Shown: piece by piece, positions 1-7,715 of the stretch | Position numbering within the stretch: the stretch's first letter is position 1 | Layout: every line of letters begins with the position of its first letter | DNA from: Candidatus Kryptonium thompsonii | Lineage (GTDB): Bacteria; Bacteroidota; Ignavibacteria; Kryptoniales; Kryptoniaceae | DNA: 64,000 nt | Assembly: GCA_001442925.1 (NCBI GenBank) | Contig: LDXX01000006.1 | Location: 329,957 to 393,956 of the forward strand | Direction of reading: 5' to 3' | Translations under genes and position numbers: made by a program | Notes under the pieces: generated by a model | Told to the model about the DNA's origin: nothing | The model's database searches: none | What the model saw: only the letters and a program-made list of their open reading frames with translations

Positions 1-1566
1 ATTAGGATGAAAGTTTTGAAATTTTCAAAAGATTTATCTGGAAATTATTCTGAGGAAGAAATCCCACAGAACTTGAAAGATAAAGCTGATAAATTGCGTG
101 AGGAACTAATTGAATCAATTGCTGAAACGGATGAAGAGTTATTAAACAAGTTTTTCGAAAACGGCGGATTAACGGATGAGGAATTAAGAGTTGGATTTAT
201 CAATGCCCTTGCCGAGAGAAAAATTTATCCCATCTTTTGTGCTGATGCATATCATAATATCGGGGTTAAACCAATCCTTGATTTTATTGTTGATTATTGT
301 CCAGCGCCGAACAAGAAAGCGGTCGAGGCGACGTTGAAAAACGATTCGGCTCAAACAGTAAAATTGACTTATGATTCATCATCCGAGCCAGTCATCTTTG
401 TTTTCAAAACTGTTTCAGAAGCCCATGTCGGTGAATTCTCGTTTTTCAAAGTTTTTTCAGGGACGGTTACACGTGGGATTGACCTTGTAAACCAAGATAA
501 TGGAACGCTTGAAAGATTAAGCCAGCTCTATGTCCTGAACGGAAAGGAAAGGAAGGAAGTGCAAAAATTTTATGCTGGTGACATTGGTGCTGTTGTTAAG
601 TTAAAAAATACACATACAAACAACACGCTATCTACAAAGACATTCCCAGCTGTAATTCCGCCAATCAAATTCCCTGAACCAGTCATTCAGTTTGCAATTG
701 TTTCAAAGAATAAGGGTGAAGAAGAAAAGATAGCAGCGGGTTTACATTCACTTCATGAAGAGGATCCAACTTTCGTTTTCACGGTTGATAATGAGCTGCA
801 ACAGACTTTGATAAGTGGACAAGGTGAAACGCACCTGATGATTATTGTGAAACGGTTGAAGGAAAAATACGGGGTTGAGGTTGAACTTGGCGAACCCAAG
901 ATTCCATATCGTGAGACAATTAAAGGAAAAGCAAGAGAACAAGGCAAATACAAGAGGCAAACCGGTGGTCGAGGTCAATACGGTGATGTTTGGCTTGTAC
1001 TTGAGCCTTTGCCAAGAGGTGGTGGTTTTGAATTTGTTGATGCAATTGTTGGAGGAGTTGTTCCAAGAAACTATATTCCAGCGGTTGAAAAGGGTGTTCG
1101 TGACACTATGGCTAAGGGAGTTTTAGCTGGTTATCCAGTGATCGATGTGAAGGTTACCCTTGATTATGGTTCATATCACCCTGTTGATTCATCTGATCTT
1201 GCATTTCAAATAGCAGCTTCAATTGCTTTCAAAAAAGCATTTATGAACGCAAATCCTGTTTTGCTTGAGCCAATTTATGAAATTGAAGTTAAGGTTCCAG
1301 AAGAGTATATGGGAAGCGTTATCGGTGATATTTCAAGCAGGAGAGGTAAAGTAATTGGTATGACAGCGGAAGGTCCCTATCAAGTTGTAAAAGCTTATGT
1401 TCCACAGAAAGAACTTTACAGATATTCATCTGCTTTGAGATCTTTAACTCAGGGGCGTGGAATTTTCACTGCAAGATTTTCACATTATGAAGAAGTTCCG
1501 AAAGAAATCGCTGATAAAATCATAGCTGAAGCACAGAAGCATAAAGAAGCAGTTGAAGAAGAATAA
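1..1566 (+). CDS. Elongation factor G-like GTPase, 5' end outside the window
   Basis: The frame is open from the first base, so only the last ~521 codons are present and the nucleotide-binding motifs lie upstream. What remains is the end of the G domain (to about residue 100, ending DYCPAP), the domain II barrel (about 115-210), domain III (about 225-300), domain IV with YRETI and TGGRGQYGDVW (about 300-420), and domain V with PEEYMGSVIGD and RRGKVIGM. EF-G moves tRNA and mRNA through the ribosome. The divergent domain II and the KRQTGGRGQYGDVW form of domain IV resemble the EF-G-like paralogue (FusA2 type) rather than the canonical str-operon EF-G, and no rpsL, rpsG or tuf follows. The exact role of such paralogues is not settled. 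A strong GC palindrome follows the stop. Confidence 0.9.
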   Translation: MRMKVLKFSKDLSGNYSEEEIPQNLKDKADKLREELIESIAETDEELLNKFFENGGLTDEELRVGFINALAERKIYPIFCADAYHNIGVKPILDFIVDYCPAPNKKAVEATLKNDSAQTVKLTYDSSSEPVIFVFKTVSEAHVGEFSFFKVFSGTVTRGIDLVNQDNGTLERLSQLYVLNGKERKEVQKFYAGDIGAVVKLKNTHTNNTLSTKTFPAVIPPIKFPEPVIQFAIVSKNKGEEEKIAAGLHSLHEEDPTFVFTVDNELQQTLISGQGETHLMIIVKRLKEKYGVEVELGEPKIPYRETIKGKAREQGKYKRQTGGRGQYGDVWLVLEPLPRGGGFEFVDAIVGGVVPRNYIPAVEKGVRDTMAKGVLAGYPVIDVKVTLDYGSYHPVDSSDLAFQIAASIAFKKAFMNANPVLLEPIYEIEVKVPEEYMGSVIGDISSRRGKVIGMTAEGPYQVVKAYVPQKELYRYSSALRSLTQGRGIFTARFSHYEEVPKEIADKIIAEAQKHKEAVEEE

Positions 1567-1582
1567 TTTGTTTCCCACTGAA

Positions 1583-1610
1583 GCGAGCCCGCTTTTAAAA
1601 GCGGGCTCGC
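1583..1610 (+). terminator. Perfect GC-rich palindrome after the EF-G-like gene
   Basis: A 10-bp arm GCGAGCCCGC (1583-1592), the self-complementary centre TTTTAAAA, and the matching arm GCGGGCTCGC (1601-1610) form a perfect 28-bp palindrome 16 bases after the stop. It can fold as a very stable hairpin and probably ends transcription. The usual trailing T-run is missing (AGTTATTAAA follows), so it may also act as an mRNA 3' stabiliser. Confidence 0.6.
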
Positions 1611-1759
1611 AGTTATTAAATTACCTTACGGTTCATATATTTATAGCCAAAAGAATAAATGTTCCAGGGTTTTGATTTCACTGCCAAAAATGAATAAAAC
1701 TTGGAATGGCTGATCAATACAGTGTATTCAAATAATTAATCCACAGATATAGATTTGGA

Positions 1760-1894
1760 ATGAAATATGCTGTTTATTATTGGAATGCAAGAATTTTGAT
1801 TAAAGAAGTCGATGAATTAAAAGAGACAATAATCAAGTTGCTTAAAAATGAAGGGTTAAAAGAGGTGGGAAGAAAGCCAAGGAAAGAGTTATAA
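1760..1894 (+). CDS. Possible 44-residue ORF or degraded DNA-binding fragment
   Basis: This ORF lies in the only gene-poor stretch above 300 bases (1567-1958). It encodes a basic peptide beginning MKYAVYYW and ending EVGRKPRKEL. The frame is also open upstream back to a stop near 1720. The character (aromatic start, a helix rich in K/E/L, basic tail) recalls the helix-turn-helix part of transposase OrfA proteins, but no family can be named. A weak GGA precedes the ATG. It may be a remnant of a mobile element or chance. I see nothing else coding in this gap. Confidence 0.2.
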   Translation: MKYAVYYWNARILIKEVDELKETIIKLLKNEGLKEVGRKPRKEL

Positions 1895-1924
1895 AAAAAT
1901 TGAAAAGGTGGTGTTTGTGAAAAA

Positions 1925-1953
1925 TTGAAAAATTGTTAAAAACTATATATTAT
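1925..1953 (+). promoter_or_regulatory. Candidate promoter of the heptose cluster
   Basis: TTGAAA (1925-1930) and TATTAT (1948-1953) are separated by 17 bases, a good sigma-70-type arrangement. Transcription would start near 1960, almost on the hddA ATG at 1959, and no Shine-Dalgarno sequence is visible before that ATG. Either the hddA message is leaderless or the true promoter lies further upstream. Confidence 0.35.
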
Positions 1954-1958
1954 TGCCT

Positions 1959-2969
1959 ATGTTAATTAAAAGTAGAGCTCCTATGCGAATAAGTTTTGCT
2001 GGAGGAGGAACTGATGTAGACCCCTTTCCTGAAGAATATGGTGGGGTAGTTGTTAATGCAAGCATTAATAAATATGTTACTTCTACATTAAAATTCCGAA
2101 GAGACCAAAAAATAAAAATTGAAATCGCTGGAGAAGGGAAAATAATATATGACAGTAAAGATACACTTGTATATGATGGGAAATTTGATGCAGTAAAGGC
2201 AGTAATTAAGCATATGTATAAAGGAGAGAGAGGACTGGATATCTATATTTATAAAGATGTAGAACCACGCTCAGGGTTGGGTGGATCAGCAGCGTTGTTT
2301 TTAAGTGTCATTGGCCTTTTTAATGAAATATCTGCTAAGAAATTAGATAAGTATGAATGTGCAGAGTTAGCTTATCAATTGGAAAGAAATGAATTAAAAA
2401 ATTTGGGTGGGAGACAAGATCAGATTGTGTGTGCATTTGGGGGGATAAATTTTATTGAATTTAAAGGAAAGGACTTTGTAAGGGTTACGCCTTTAAATTT
2501 AAGTAAAGAAACAATTTGTGAATTGGAGGAGCGCTTGATATTAATAAATTTGGGTGCAAGAAGGAACTCTGGAACAATACTTGAGCAGCAAATTAAAAAT
2601 GTTGAAACAGGGAAAAATATAGATGCATTACTTGAAACAAAAAAGATAACTTATGAAATAAAGGATGCTTTACTTTCAGGGGATTTGGAAAAATTTGGAA
2701 AGCTTTTGGATAAGGCGTGGGAATTAAAGAAAAAATTTGCAGAAGGAATTTCAAATCCAGATATCGATAGATTTTATAAAAGATTAAAAGAGCTAGGAGT
2801 GATTGGAGGAAAAATAAGCGGTGCAGGAGGGGGAGGACATATGTTTGTATTTTGCAAATCATTTTGTAGACATAAGATTGAAAGAGAGATTGAAAAATTT
2901 AATTATAAAGTTGTTCCTTTTAGCTTTGAAAATTCAGGGCTTGTAACATGGAGGTCGAAGATGGGATGA
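1959..2969 (+). CDS. hddA: D-glycero-alpha-D-manno-heptose 7-phosphate kinase
   Basis: GHMP-family kinase that phosphorylates C1 of heptose 7-phosphate in the GDP-D-glycero-D-manno-heptose pathway for surface polysaccharide. Visible are the N-terminal RAPMRISFAGGGTD substrate motif, the ATP-binding SGLGGSAA loop (about residue 108) and the C-terminal KISGAGGGGHMF motif. At 336 residues it has the normal length. The ATG at 1959 is chosen over the TTG two codons upstream because family members begin just before the RAPMRISFAGGG motif. It overlaps the next gene by ATGA, indicating coupled translation. The two following genes and a dead gmhA complete the pathway set, which supports this call over mevalonate-type GHMP kinases. 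By eye the cluster is richer in ATA and AGA codons than its neighbours, suggesting acquisition. Confidence 0.9.
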   Translation: MLIKSRAPMRISFAGGGTDVDPFPEEYGGVVVNASINKYVTSTLKFRRDQKIKIEIAGEGKIIYDSKDTLVYDGKFDAVKAVIKHMYKGERGLDIYIYKDVEPRSGLGGSAALFLSVIGLFNEISAKKLDKYECAELAYQLERNELKNLGGRQDQIVCAFGGINFIEFKGKDFVRVTPLNLSKETICELEERLILINLGARRNSGTILEQQIKNVETGKNIDALLETKKITYEIKDALLSGDLEKFGKLLDKAWELKKKFAEGISNPDIDRFYKRLKELGVIGGKISGAGGGGHMFVFCKSFCRHKIEREIEKFNYKVVPFSFENSGLVTWRSKMG

Positions 2970-3670
2970 AGATGAAAGCATTAATACTTGCAGGTGGATT
3001 AGGAACAAGATTAAGACCTTTGACTTATAATATTCCCAAAGTGATGCTTGAGATTAACGGAAAGCCATTCCTTTATTATTTAATAAAATTTTTGGCGAAG
3101 CAAAACATAAAAGATATTGTGATTTCTGTAGGATACTTAAAAGAAAGCATTATTGAATATTTTAAAAATGGAAGCAATTTTAATGTAAACATAGAATATA
3201 GTGTAGAAAATGAGCCGCTTGGAACAGCGGGTGCGATAAGGAATGCGAAAAGATTTTTGGAAGGGAAATTTATAGTTATGAATGGCGACACCTTTTTTGA
3301 TATAAATGTAGGTAATCTTTTGAAATTTCACGAACGTAAAAAAGGAATATGCACAATTGCGCTTGCAAGCGTTGACAATACTGAAAGATACGGTTCTGTA
3401 GAAATTGACAAAGATAACAAAATAATTAAATTTTTTGAGAAGGGAACGAAAGGAAAAGGGTTGATAAATGGTGGAGTATATATTTTTGAGGAGGAAATTT
3501 TTAATCATTTGCCCCAAATTGGTTCTATTGAAAAAGATGTTTTTCCTTTACTAATTGGAAAAATGTATGGATATATTCACAGTGGCTATTTCATAGACAT
3601 TGGAACGCCTGAAGAATATAATTATATCAAAAGCAAAGGATTTGAATTTATTTTAAAATGGATAAAGTGA
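2966..3670 (+). CDS. hddC: D-glycero-alpha-D-manno-heptose 1-phosphate guanylyltransferase-type nucleotidyltransferase
   Basis: Sugar-phosphate nucleotidyltransferase expected to make GDP-heptose from heptose 1-phosphate and GTP. The N-terminus carries the family signature LILAGGLGTRLRPLT and the lysine motif PKVMLEINGKP. MNGDTFF holds the metal-binding Asp, and FIDIGTPEEY lies near the C-terminus. At 234 residues it is the short form without a left-handed helix domain. The start at 2966 is chosen because it overlaps the hddA stop as ATGA and has GGAGG at 2950-2954, 11 bases upstream; an ATG at 2948 would put that site inside the gene. The nucleotide specificity is inferred from its place between hddA and gmhB; the sequence alone would also fit a related mannose- or glucose-1-phosphate enzyme. 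Confidence 0.8.
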   Translation: MKMKALILAGGLGTRLRPLTYNIPKVMLEINGKPFLYYLIKFLAKQNIKDIVISVGYLKESIIEYFKNGSNFNVNIEYSVENEPLGTAGAIRNAKRFLEGKFIVMNGDTFFDINVGNLLKFHERKKGICTIALASVDNTERYGSVEIDKDNKIIKFFEKGTKGKGLINGGVYIFEEEIFNHLPQIGSIEKDVFPLLIGKMYGYIHSGYFIDIGTPEEYNYIKSKGFEFILKWIK

Positions 3671-3690
3671 CGCTAATGCTCAGTGTATCA

Positions 3691-3920
3691 CTAAGGTGAT
3701 GTAGCAATTTGAAATTTCAACAAGTGGAAATTTAAAATATAAGAGGAAAGCAAAAGAAAAAGGTGCAAGTTTTACCACTAGGATTTACGGGTGAAAGTAG
3801 CAGAAAGATAAAGAGCGTAGTAGAAATAGTTTTAATGTGCGCTTTCAAATGATACTCCAAGAATTTAAGAAGTGCATAATAATAGATTTAGTTTGTGAAA
3901 TCATTGAAAAAGAACTATTC
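3691..3920 (+). pseudogene. gmhA: Decayed 3' part of phosphoheptose isomerase
   Basis: The 258-base gap between hddC and gmhB holds fragments of GmhA in shifting frames. GDVAI begins at 3695, ISTSGN (the SIS-domain phosphate-binding motif) lies at 3714-3731, then AKEKG around 3750-3765, KIKSVVEIVL near 3810-3835, SNDTPRI at 3845-3865, and a final VCEIIEKELF ending near 3920. Order and spacing match the second half of GmhA (about residues 100-190). At least three frameshifts and several stops separate the pieces, and no first half is visible because hddC abuts directly. GmhA catalyses the first committed step (sedoheptulose 7-phosphate isomerisation), so another copy must exist if the pathway works. 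The identification rests on motif reading only. Confidence 0.75.
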
Positions 3921-3928
3921 AGATTAAA

Positions 3929-4462
3929 ATGGAGAGAGCGGTATTCTTGGATAGGGATGGAGTTATAAATGAAGAAGTTAATTATTTAAGTAATGTTAAT
4001 GATTTTAAATTTATCAAAAATTCAATAGAAGCATTAAAACTGCTTTCCAAAACTGAATTTAAGATCATAATAATCACAAACCAATCAGGGATTAACAGGG
4101 GATTCTTTACGATGGAAGATTTAAATAAAATTCATGAGTATATGCTAAATAAATTTAAAAGTGAGGGTATACGAGTTGATAAAATTTATGTTTGTCCTCA
4201 TAGACCAGATGAAAATTGCAGCTGTAGAAAGCCCCAGATAGGCATGTTAATTGAAGCATCGAAAGAGTTCAATATTGACCTTTCAAAAAGTTATTTTATC
4301 GGAGACAAAACCGTAGATATTAAAACAGGAAAAAATGCTAATTGTAAAACGATTCTTGTGAAAACAGGATATGGAGGAAGCGATAATACTTATGATGTTA
4401 CACCTGATTTTATTGTAAATGATCTGCTTGAGGCAGCTAAATTAATTATTGAAAGGCAATAG
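3929..4462 (+). CDS. gmhB: D-glycero-D-manno-heptose 1,7-bisphosphate 7-phosphatase
   Basis: HAD-superfamily phosphatase that removes the C7 phosphate of heptose 1,7-bisphosphate, leaving heptose 1-phosphate for HddC. Motif I LDRDGVINEE is at the N-terminus, motif II is ITNQSGINRG, the zinc loop is CPHRPDENCSCRKP (three Cys and one His) and motif III is FIGDKTVDIKTG. At 177 residues it has the typical GmhB size. The ATG at 3929 comes nine bases after the last recognisable gmhA fragment, so the original order was hddA-hddC-gmhA-gmhB. HisB-N phosphatase is the closest alternative; the heptose neighbours decide against it. Confidence 0.88.
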   Translation: MERAVFLDRDGVINEEVNYLSNVNDFKFIKNSIEALKLLSKTEFKIIIITNQSGINRGFFTMEDLNKIHEYMLNKFKSEGIRVDKIYVCPHRPDENCSCRKPQIGMLIEASKEFNIDLSKSYFIGDKTVDIKTGKNANCKTILVKTGYGGSDNTYDVTPDFIVNDLLEAAKLIIERQ

Positions 4463-4639
4463 GTGACGAGATAAAAGGAACGCTCATATATCCTATTCTA
4501 GAAAATGCCATTTTTCTTGTGCTCTTTTCTAAACATTTCATAACAAATCTTTTTAGAGCAACTCTGCTTTTTAGCATTTTTATTTTAAAATCATTAAACG
4601 ACTTACAACCGATTATTCACGCCTTAAAAAGAATCTAAT

Positions 4640-5764
4640 TTATTTACTGGATAGCTCTTCCAGGATTTGAACAAGATGTTCCCACGAAAATTTTTCCTTC
4701 ACATTTTCAATATTTTTTGAAAAGGTCTCGGCCAGATCCCACTCAAAAAACTTTATAATTGCCTCAGCTAATTTCTCCGAAGACGGTTCAACTACAAATC
4801 CAGTTTCTCCATCGATTACAACCTCAGGAAGCCCACCAACATTTGTTGCGATTACAGGTTTATTAAAATTATAAGCGATTTGGACAATTCCGCTTTGGGT
4901 CGCTGAAATATATGGCAATACCACGAGATCAGATGCGCAGAAATAAACCTTTACCTCATCGTTTGGTATGTACTCGCTCTTGAAAATAACAAAATCTGCA
5001 ATCCCTTCCTCTTCAACAATTTTATAATATCGTTTCGGATCTTCATAAAATTCCCCAGCCACTAGAAGTTTTACTGGAAATTTACTTAAAACGAGCTTCA
5101 TGCTTTTTAAGAGAAGGTCAAGTCCTTTATACCCCCTGATATACCCGAAAAACAAAAGAATTTTTTCGTCAGGTCTAATGCCAAGAAGTTTTCTCGCTTC
5201 ATTTCTATCGATTGGTTTGCCGAAAATTTCATAAATTGGATGAAAGACTTTTTTATAACTTGCCCTAGGTTTTATTTTGAGCAAATCTTCTTCAACAGAT
5301 GTAGATTGGACGATAAAGTGATCAACAAATAAAAATGCAAATTTGGAAAGGGGCTTGGAAAGAGGAAATTTTTCATGAGGGGTAATATTATCGCAAATGA
5401 AAATTATTTTCGAGTTTGAAAGGAGTTTTATAATTCCCGCGGTGATACCAAAGCAAGGTGCGAAAAATGGAAGCCAGTATTTGAAAATTACAATGTCCGG
5501 TTTCTCTTTCGCGATTTTAAATCCTGTGGTAAACCAACTTATGGGATTAACTGAGTCAATAATTCTCTTGCTTTCAATTTTCTCGACTTCATCAGATTTT
5601 TCAAATTGCGTCTTACCCGGAAATAAAAAGTTCGGGTATAATCTTTTAAAATTAAAAATTTTAACATCGTGATTATTTCTAATTAGGCTTTTGTAGAGTA
5701 GTTTTATGTAATGTGCTATCCCACCACGATATGGATAAACAGGACCTACAATAATTATCTTCAT
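4640..5764 (-). CDS. Glycosyltransferase family 4 (GT-B fold)
   Basis: Cytoplasmic or membrane-associated retaining glycosyltransferase of 374 residues. The N-terminus has GPVYPYRGGIAHY, the usual acceptor-side loop of GT4 enzymes. The C-terminal nucleotide-sugar site shows LLFFGYIRGYKGLDLL and TNVGGLPEVVIDGETGFVV, with the E-x7-E-type pair near residue 320. Donor and acceptor cannot be read from sequence. It starts 3 bases after the stop of the upstream GT2 gene, so the two form one operon. It probably contributes to a surface glycan or glycolipid, in line with the neighbouring heptose genes on the other strand. Confidence 0.88.
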   Translation of the reverse strand: MKIIIVGPVYPYRGGIAHYIKLLYKSLIRNNHDVKIFNFKRLYPNFLFPGKTQFEKSDEVEKIESKRIIDSVNPISWFTTGFKIAKEKPDIVIFKYWLPFFAPCFGITAGIIKLLSNSKIIFICDNITPHEKFPLSKPLSKFAFLFVDHFIVQSTSVEEDLLKIKPRASYKKVFHPIYEIFGKPIDRNEARKLLGIRPDEKILLFFGYIRGYKGLDLLLKSMKLVLSKFPVKLLVAGEFYEDPKRYYKIVEEEGIADFVIFKSEYIPNDEVKVYFCASDLVVLPYISATQSGIVQIAYNFNKPVIATNVGGLPEVVIDGETGFVVEPSSEKLAEAIIKFFEWDLAETFSKNIENVKEKFSWEHLVQILEELSSK

Positions 5765-5767
5765 CGC

Positions 5768-6736
5768 TTAGTCAAGATATATTTCTTTGATAGAATATGT
5801 TTCAAGGTGTTGATAGGCTTTCGTTATCATCTCTCCGAGTAAGCCAATTGAAATGAATTGTATTCCAACGATTGTGAGCATGACGCCAAGGATAAATAAG
5901 GGTCTATTGCTAAGCGAGATGTTCTCAATTATTTTTAAAAGTGAAAGGTAAAAGGTAATCCCGAAACCTAAGATGAAGATTAAAAGCCCAAGCGTCCCAA
6001 ACAAATGAAGTGGTCGTTTGAAGTATCTTGTTGTGAACATAACAGTTAAAAGATCAAGAAAGCCTTTTAAAAATCTGCTGACGCCAAACTTAGTTTTTCC
6101 ATATTTTCTTGGGTGATGTTGAACCACAACTTCGCCAATTTTATATCCTGCCCAGTGCGCAATGACAGGCAAATATCTGTGAAGTTCGCCATAAACTTTT
6201 ATGTCCTTTGCAACTGTTTTTCTGTATGCTTTTAAGCCACAGTTGAAATCGTGGATTTTGATCCCTGTTAAGGTTGAGACGACGAAATTAAAAATTCTTG
6301 AGGGTATTGTTTTGGTTATCGGGTCGTATCTTTTCTTTTTCCATCCTGAGACGAGATCGAAGCCTTCGTCAAGTTTTTGCAATAAGTTTGGGATTTCATG
6401 CGGATCATCTTGAAGGTCGGCATCCATTGTTATGATGACATCACCTTTCGCATGCTCGAAGCCAACTGCGAGCGCTGCGGATTTGCCGTAGTTTCTTCTA
6501 AAACTTATGATTTTTACATTTTTATCATTTTGGCGAAGTTGCTTTAAAATCTCAAGTGAACCATCGGTTGAGCCATCGTCAACGAATATGATTTCATAGT
6601 TATAGCGATTTGCCCTTACAACTTCTTTTATCTTCGAGTAAAGTTCAGGTAGGGATTCAACCTCGTTGTAAAGTGGGATTACGATCGAAATAAGCCTTTT
6701 ATCGCTTTTGGCGATTTTTCTTGTTCTGACGGGCAT
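5768..6736 (-). CDS. Glycosyltransferase family 2, polyprenyl-phosphate sugar synthase type
   Basis: GT-A enzyme of the DPM1/GtrB/ArnC group that transfers a sugar from a nucleotide donor to a polyprenyl phosphate at the inner membrane. Visible are SIVIPLYNEVESL, FVDDGSTDGS, the metal-binding DADLQDDPHEI, and two hydrophobic C-terminal segments (about residues 235-265 and 275-305) matching the membrane helices of GtrB-type proteins. The length of 322 residues is typical. The product would be used by a flippase or a periplasmic transferase. It is first in a two-gene operon with the GT4 gene and diverges from sdhC. Confidence 0.88.
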   Translation of the reverse strand: MPVRTRKIAKSDKRLISIVIPLYNEVESLPELYSKIKEVVRANRYNYEIIFVDDGSTDGSLEILKQLRQNDKNVKIISFRRNYGKSAALAVGFEHAKGDVIITMDADLQDDPHEIPNLLQKLDEGFDLVSGWKKKRYDPITKTIPSRIFNFVVSTLTGIKIHDFNCGLKAYRKTVAKDIKVYGELHRYLPVIAHWAGYKIGEVVVQHHPRKYGKTKFGVSRFLKGFLDLLTVMFTTRYFKRPLHLFGTLGLLIFILGFGITFYLSLLKIIENISLSNRPLFILGVMLTIVGIQFISIGLLGEMITKAYQHLETYSIKEIYLD

Positions 6737-6816
6737 TTAAATTTCCGTGTTAATTTTTGCCTTGCTAAATAAAAAATAGTTTAAAGTATTGAGTTTTCAA
6801 AATCCTACCAAAGCAA

Positions 6817-6845
6817 TTGAAAATGACTTGATTTTTTCTTAATTT
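6817..6845 (+). promoter_or_regulatory. Candidate promoter of sdhCDAB
   Basis: TTGAAA (6817-6822) and TAATTT (6840-6845) with a 17-base spacer lie 36 bases before the sdhC start, followed by the ribosome site GGAGC. Both boxes are imperfect and the region is AT-rich, so this is only a plausible candidate. Confidence 0.35.
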
Positions 6846-6881
6846 AAAGCGAAAAATAGAAAAACATATTGGAGCACTTGT

Positions 6882-7295
6882 ATGAAGGTAGAAAAAACTC
6901 GTGAAGGCTACTTCAAACTTGTTGCATCCTACAAAAAAGAAGCTGGGGGATGGGCTTGGATAATTCACAGAATTTCAGGAATTGTTTTAACTGCTTATCT
7001 TTATGTCCATATCTATGCGCTGTCAACCCTTACAAAAGGTAAGGAGGCTTTTGATGCAGAAATGGCTTTGTTCCAGAAGCCACTTTTTAAATTTCTTGAA
7101 TGGTTGCTTTTTGCGTTTGTTTTGGCTCATACATTAAATGGTATAAGGATTGTGCTTGTTGACTTTGGGAAGGGGGCTTATTATCAAAAGAAAGCATTTG
7201 CCTATCTTATGATAATTGGGATAATAGCATTTCTTGTCATGGGTTATTTTATATTCAGTCATGAAATTAATCAAATGTTTGCAGGTTTAATTTAA
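6882..7295 (+). CDS. sdhC: Succinate dehydrogenase cytochrome b subunit
   Basis: Membrane anchor that binds heme b and quinone with SdhD and carries electrons from SdhB to the quinone pool. Three hydrophobic helices are visible (about residues 22-48, 65-88 and 104-128). The HRISGIVLTAYLYVHIY segment supplies the conserved His/Arg/Ser quinone-site cluster and a likely heme-ligand His; LAHTLNGIR is the second family motif. The start has GGAGC eight bases upstream. It is first in the tight sdhC-D-A-B operon. Confidence 0.92.
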   Translation: MKVEKTREGYFKLVASYKKEAGGWAWIIHRISGIVLTAYLYVHIYALSTLTKGKEAFDAEMALFQKPLFKFLEWLLFAFVLAHTLNGIRIVLVDFGKGAYYQKKAFAYLMIIGIIAFLVMGYFIFSHEINQMFAGLI

Positions 7296-7325
7296 GAACC
7301 TAAAACAAATTTAGGAGGTTTTTAA

Positions 7326-7679
7326 ATGTCTTTCAAACATTACGGTTCAAGAAAAAGCGGTTCAGTTGGATGGCTTCTTCAAAGAATAACAGGGATATTT
7401 TTAATCTTCGCAATGGTTGGACATTACATACTTATGCACTATACTCCGGAGACAGGTCATTCTTATGAACAGTCAATCGCTAGATTTTCAAATGTGTATT
7501 GGAAGATGTTTTATCTTACCTTTATAACCCTTGGTTTATGGCATGGGTTAAATGGGATTTGGTCAATTTTGAGAGATTTTAAAATGAAGTCTTGGCTTGC
7601 GATCACTCTTTATGGAATAATTGTAATCTCTGGCTTTGCTTTTTGGGTTTTAGGTGTAAGCACAGCTTTAAAATTTTAA
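7326..7679 (+). CDS. sdhD: Succinate dehydrogenase membrane anchor subunit
   Basis: Second membrane anchor of complex II, 117 residues with three predicted helices. SVGWLLQRITGIFLIF and VGHYILMHYT carry the conserved Arg and the probable second heme-ligand His, and GLWHGLNGIW parallels the LAHTLNGIR motif of SdhC, as expected for two homologous anchors. AGGAGG lies 6 bases before the ATG. The gap to sdhC is 30 bases and to sdhA 36, each with its own ribosome site. Confidence 0.9.
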   Translation: MSFKHYGSRKSGSVGWLLQRITGIFLIFAMVGHYILMHYTPETGHSYEQSIARFSNVYWKMFYLTFITLGLWHGLNGIWSILRDFKMKSWLAITLYGIIVISGFAFWVLGVSTALKF

Positions 7680-7715
7680 AGCACTTTTAAAACAAAATTC
7701 TAAGAGGTGTAAGAA

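Noticed and set aside
1953..1958. TTG as the hddA start
   Set aside because: The ATG two codons later gives the family N-terminus, and the TTG lies on the candidate -10 box.
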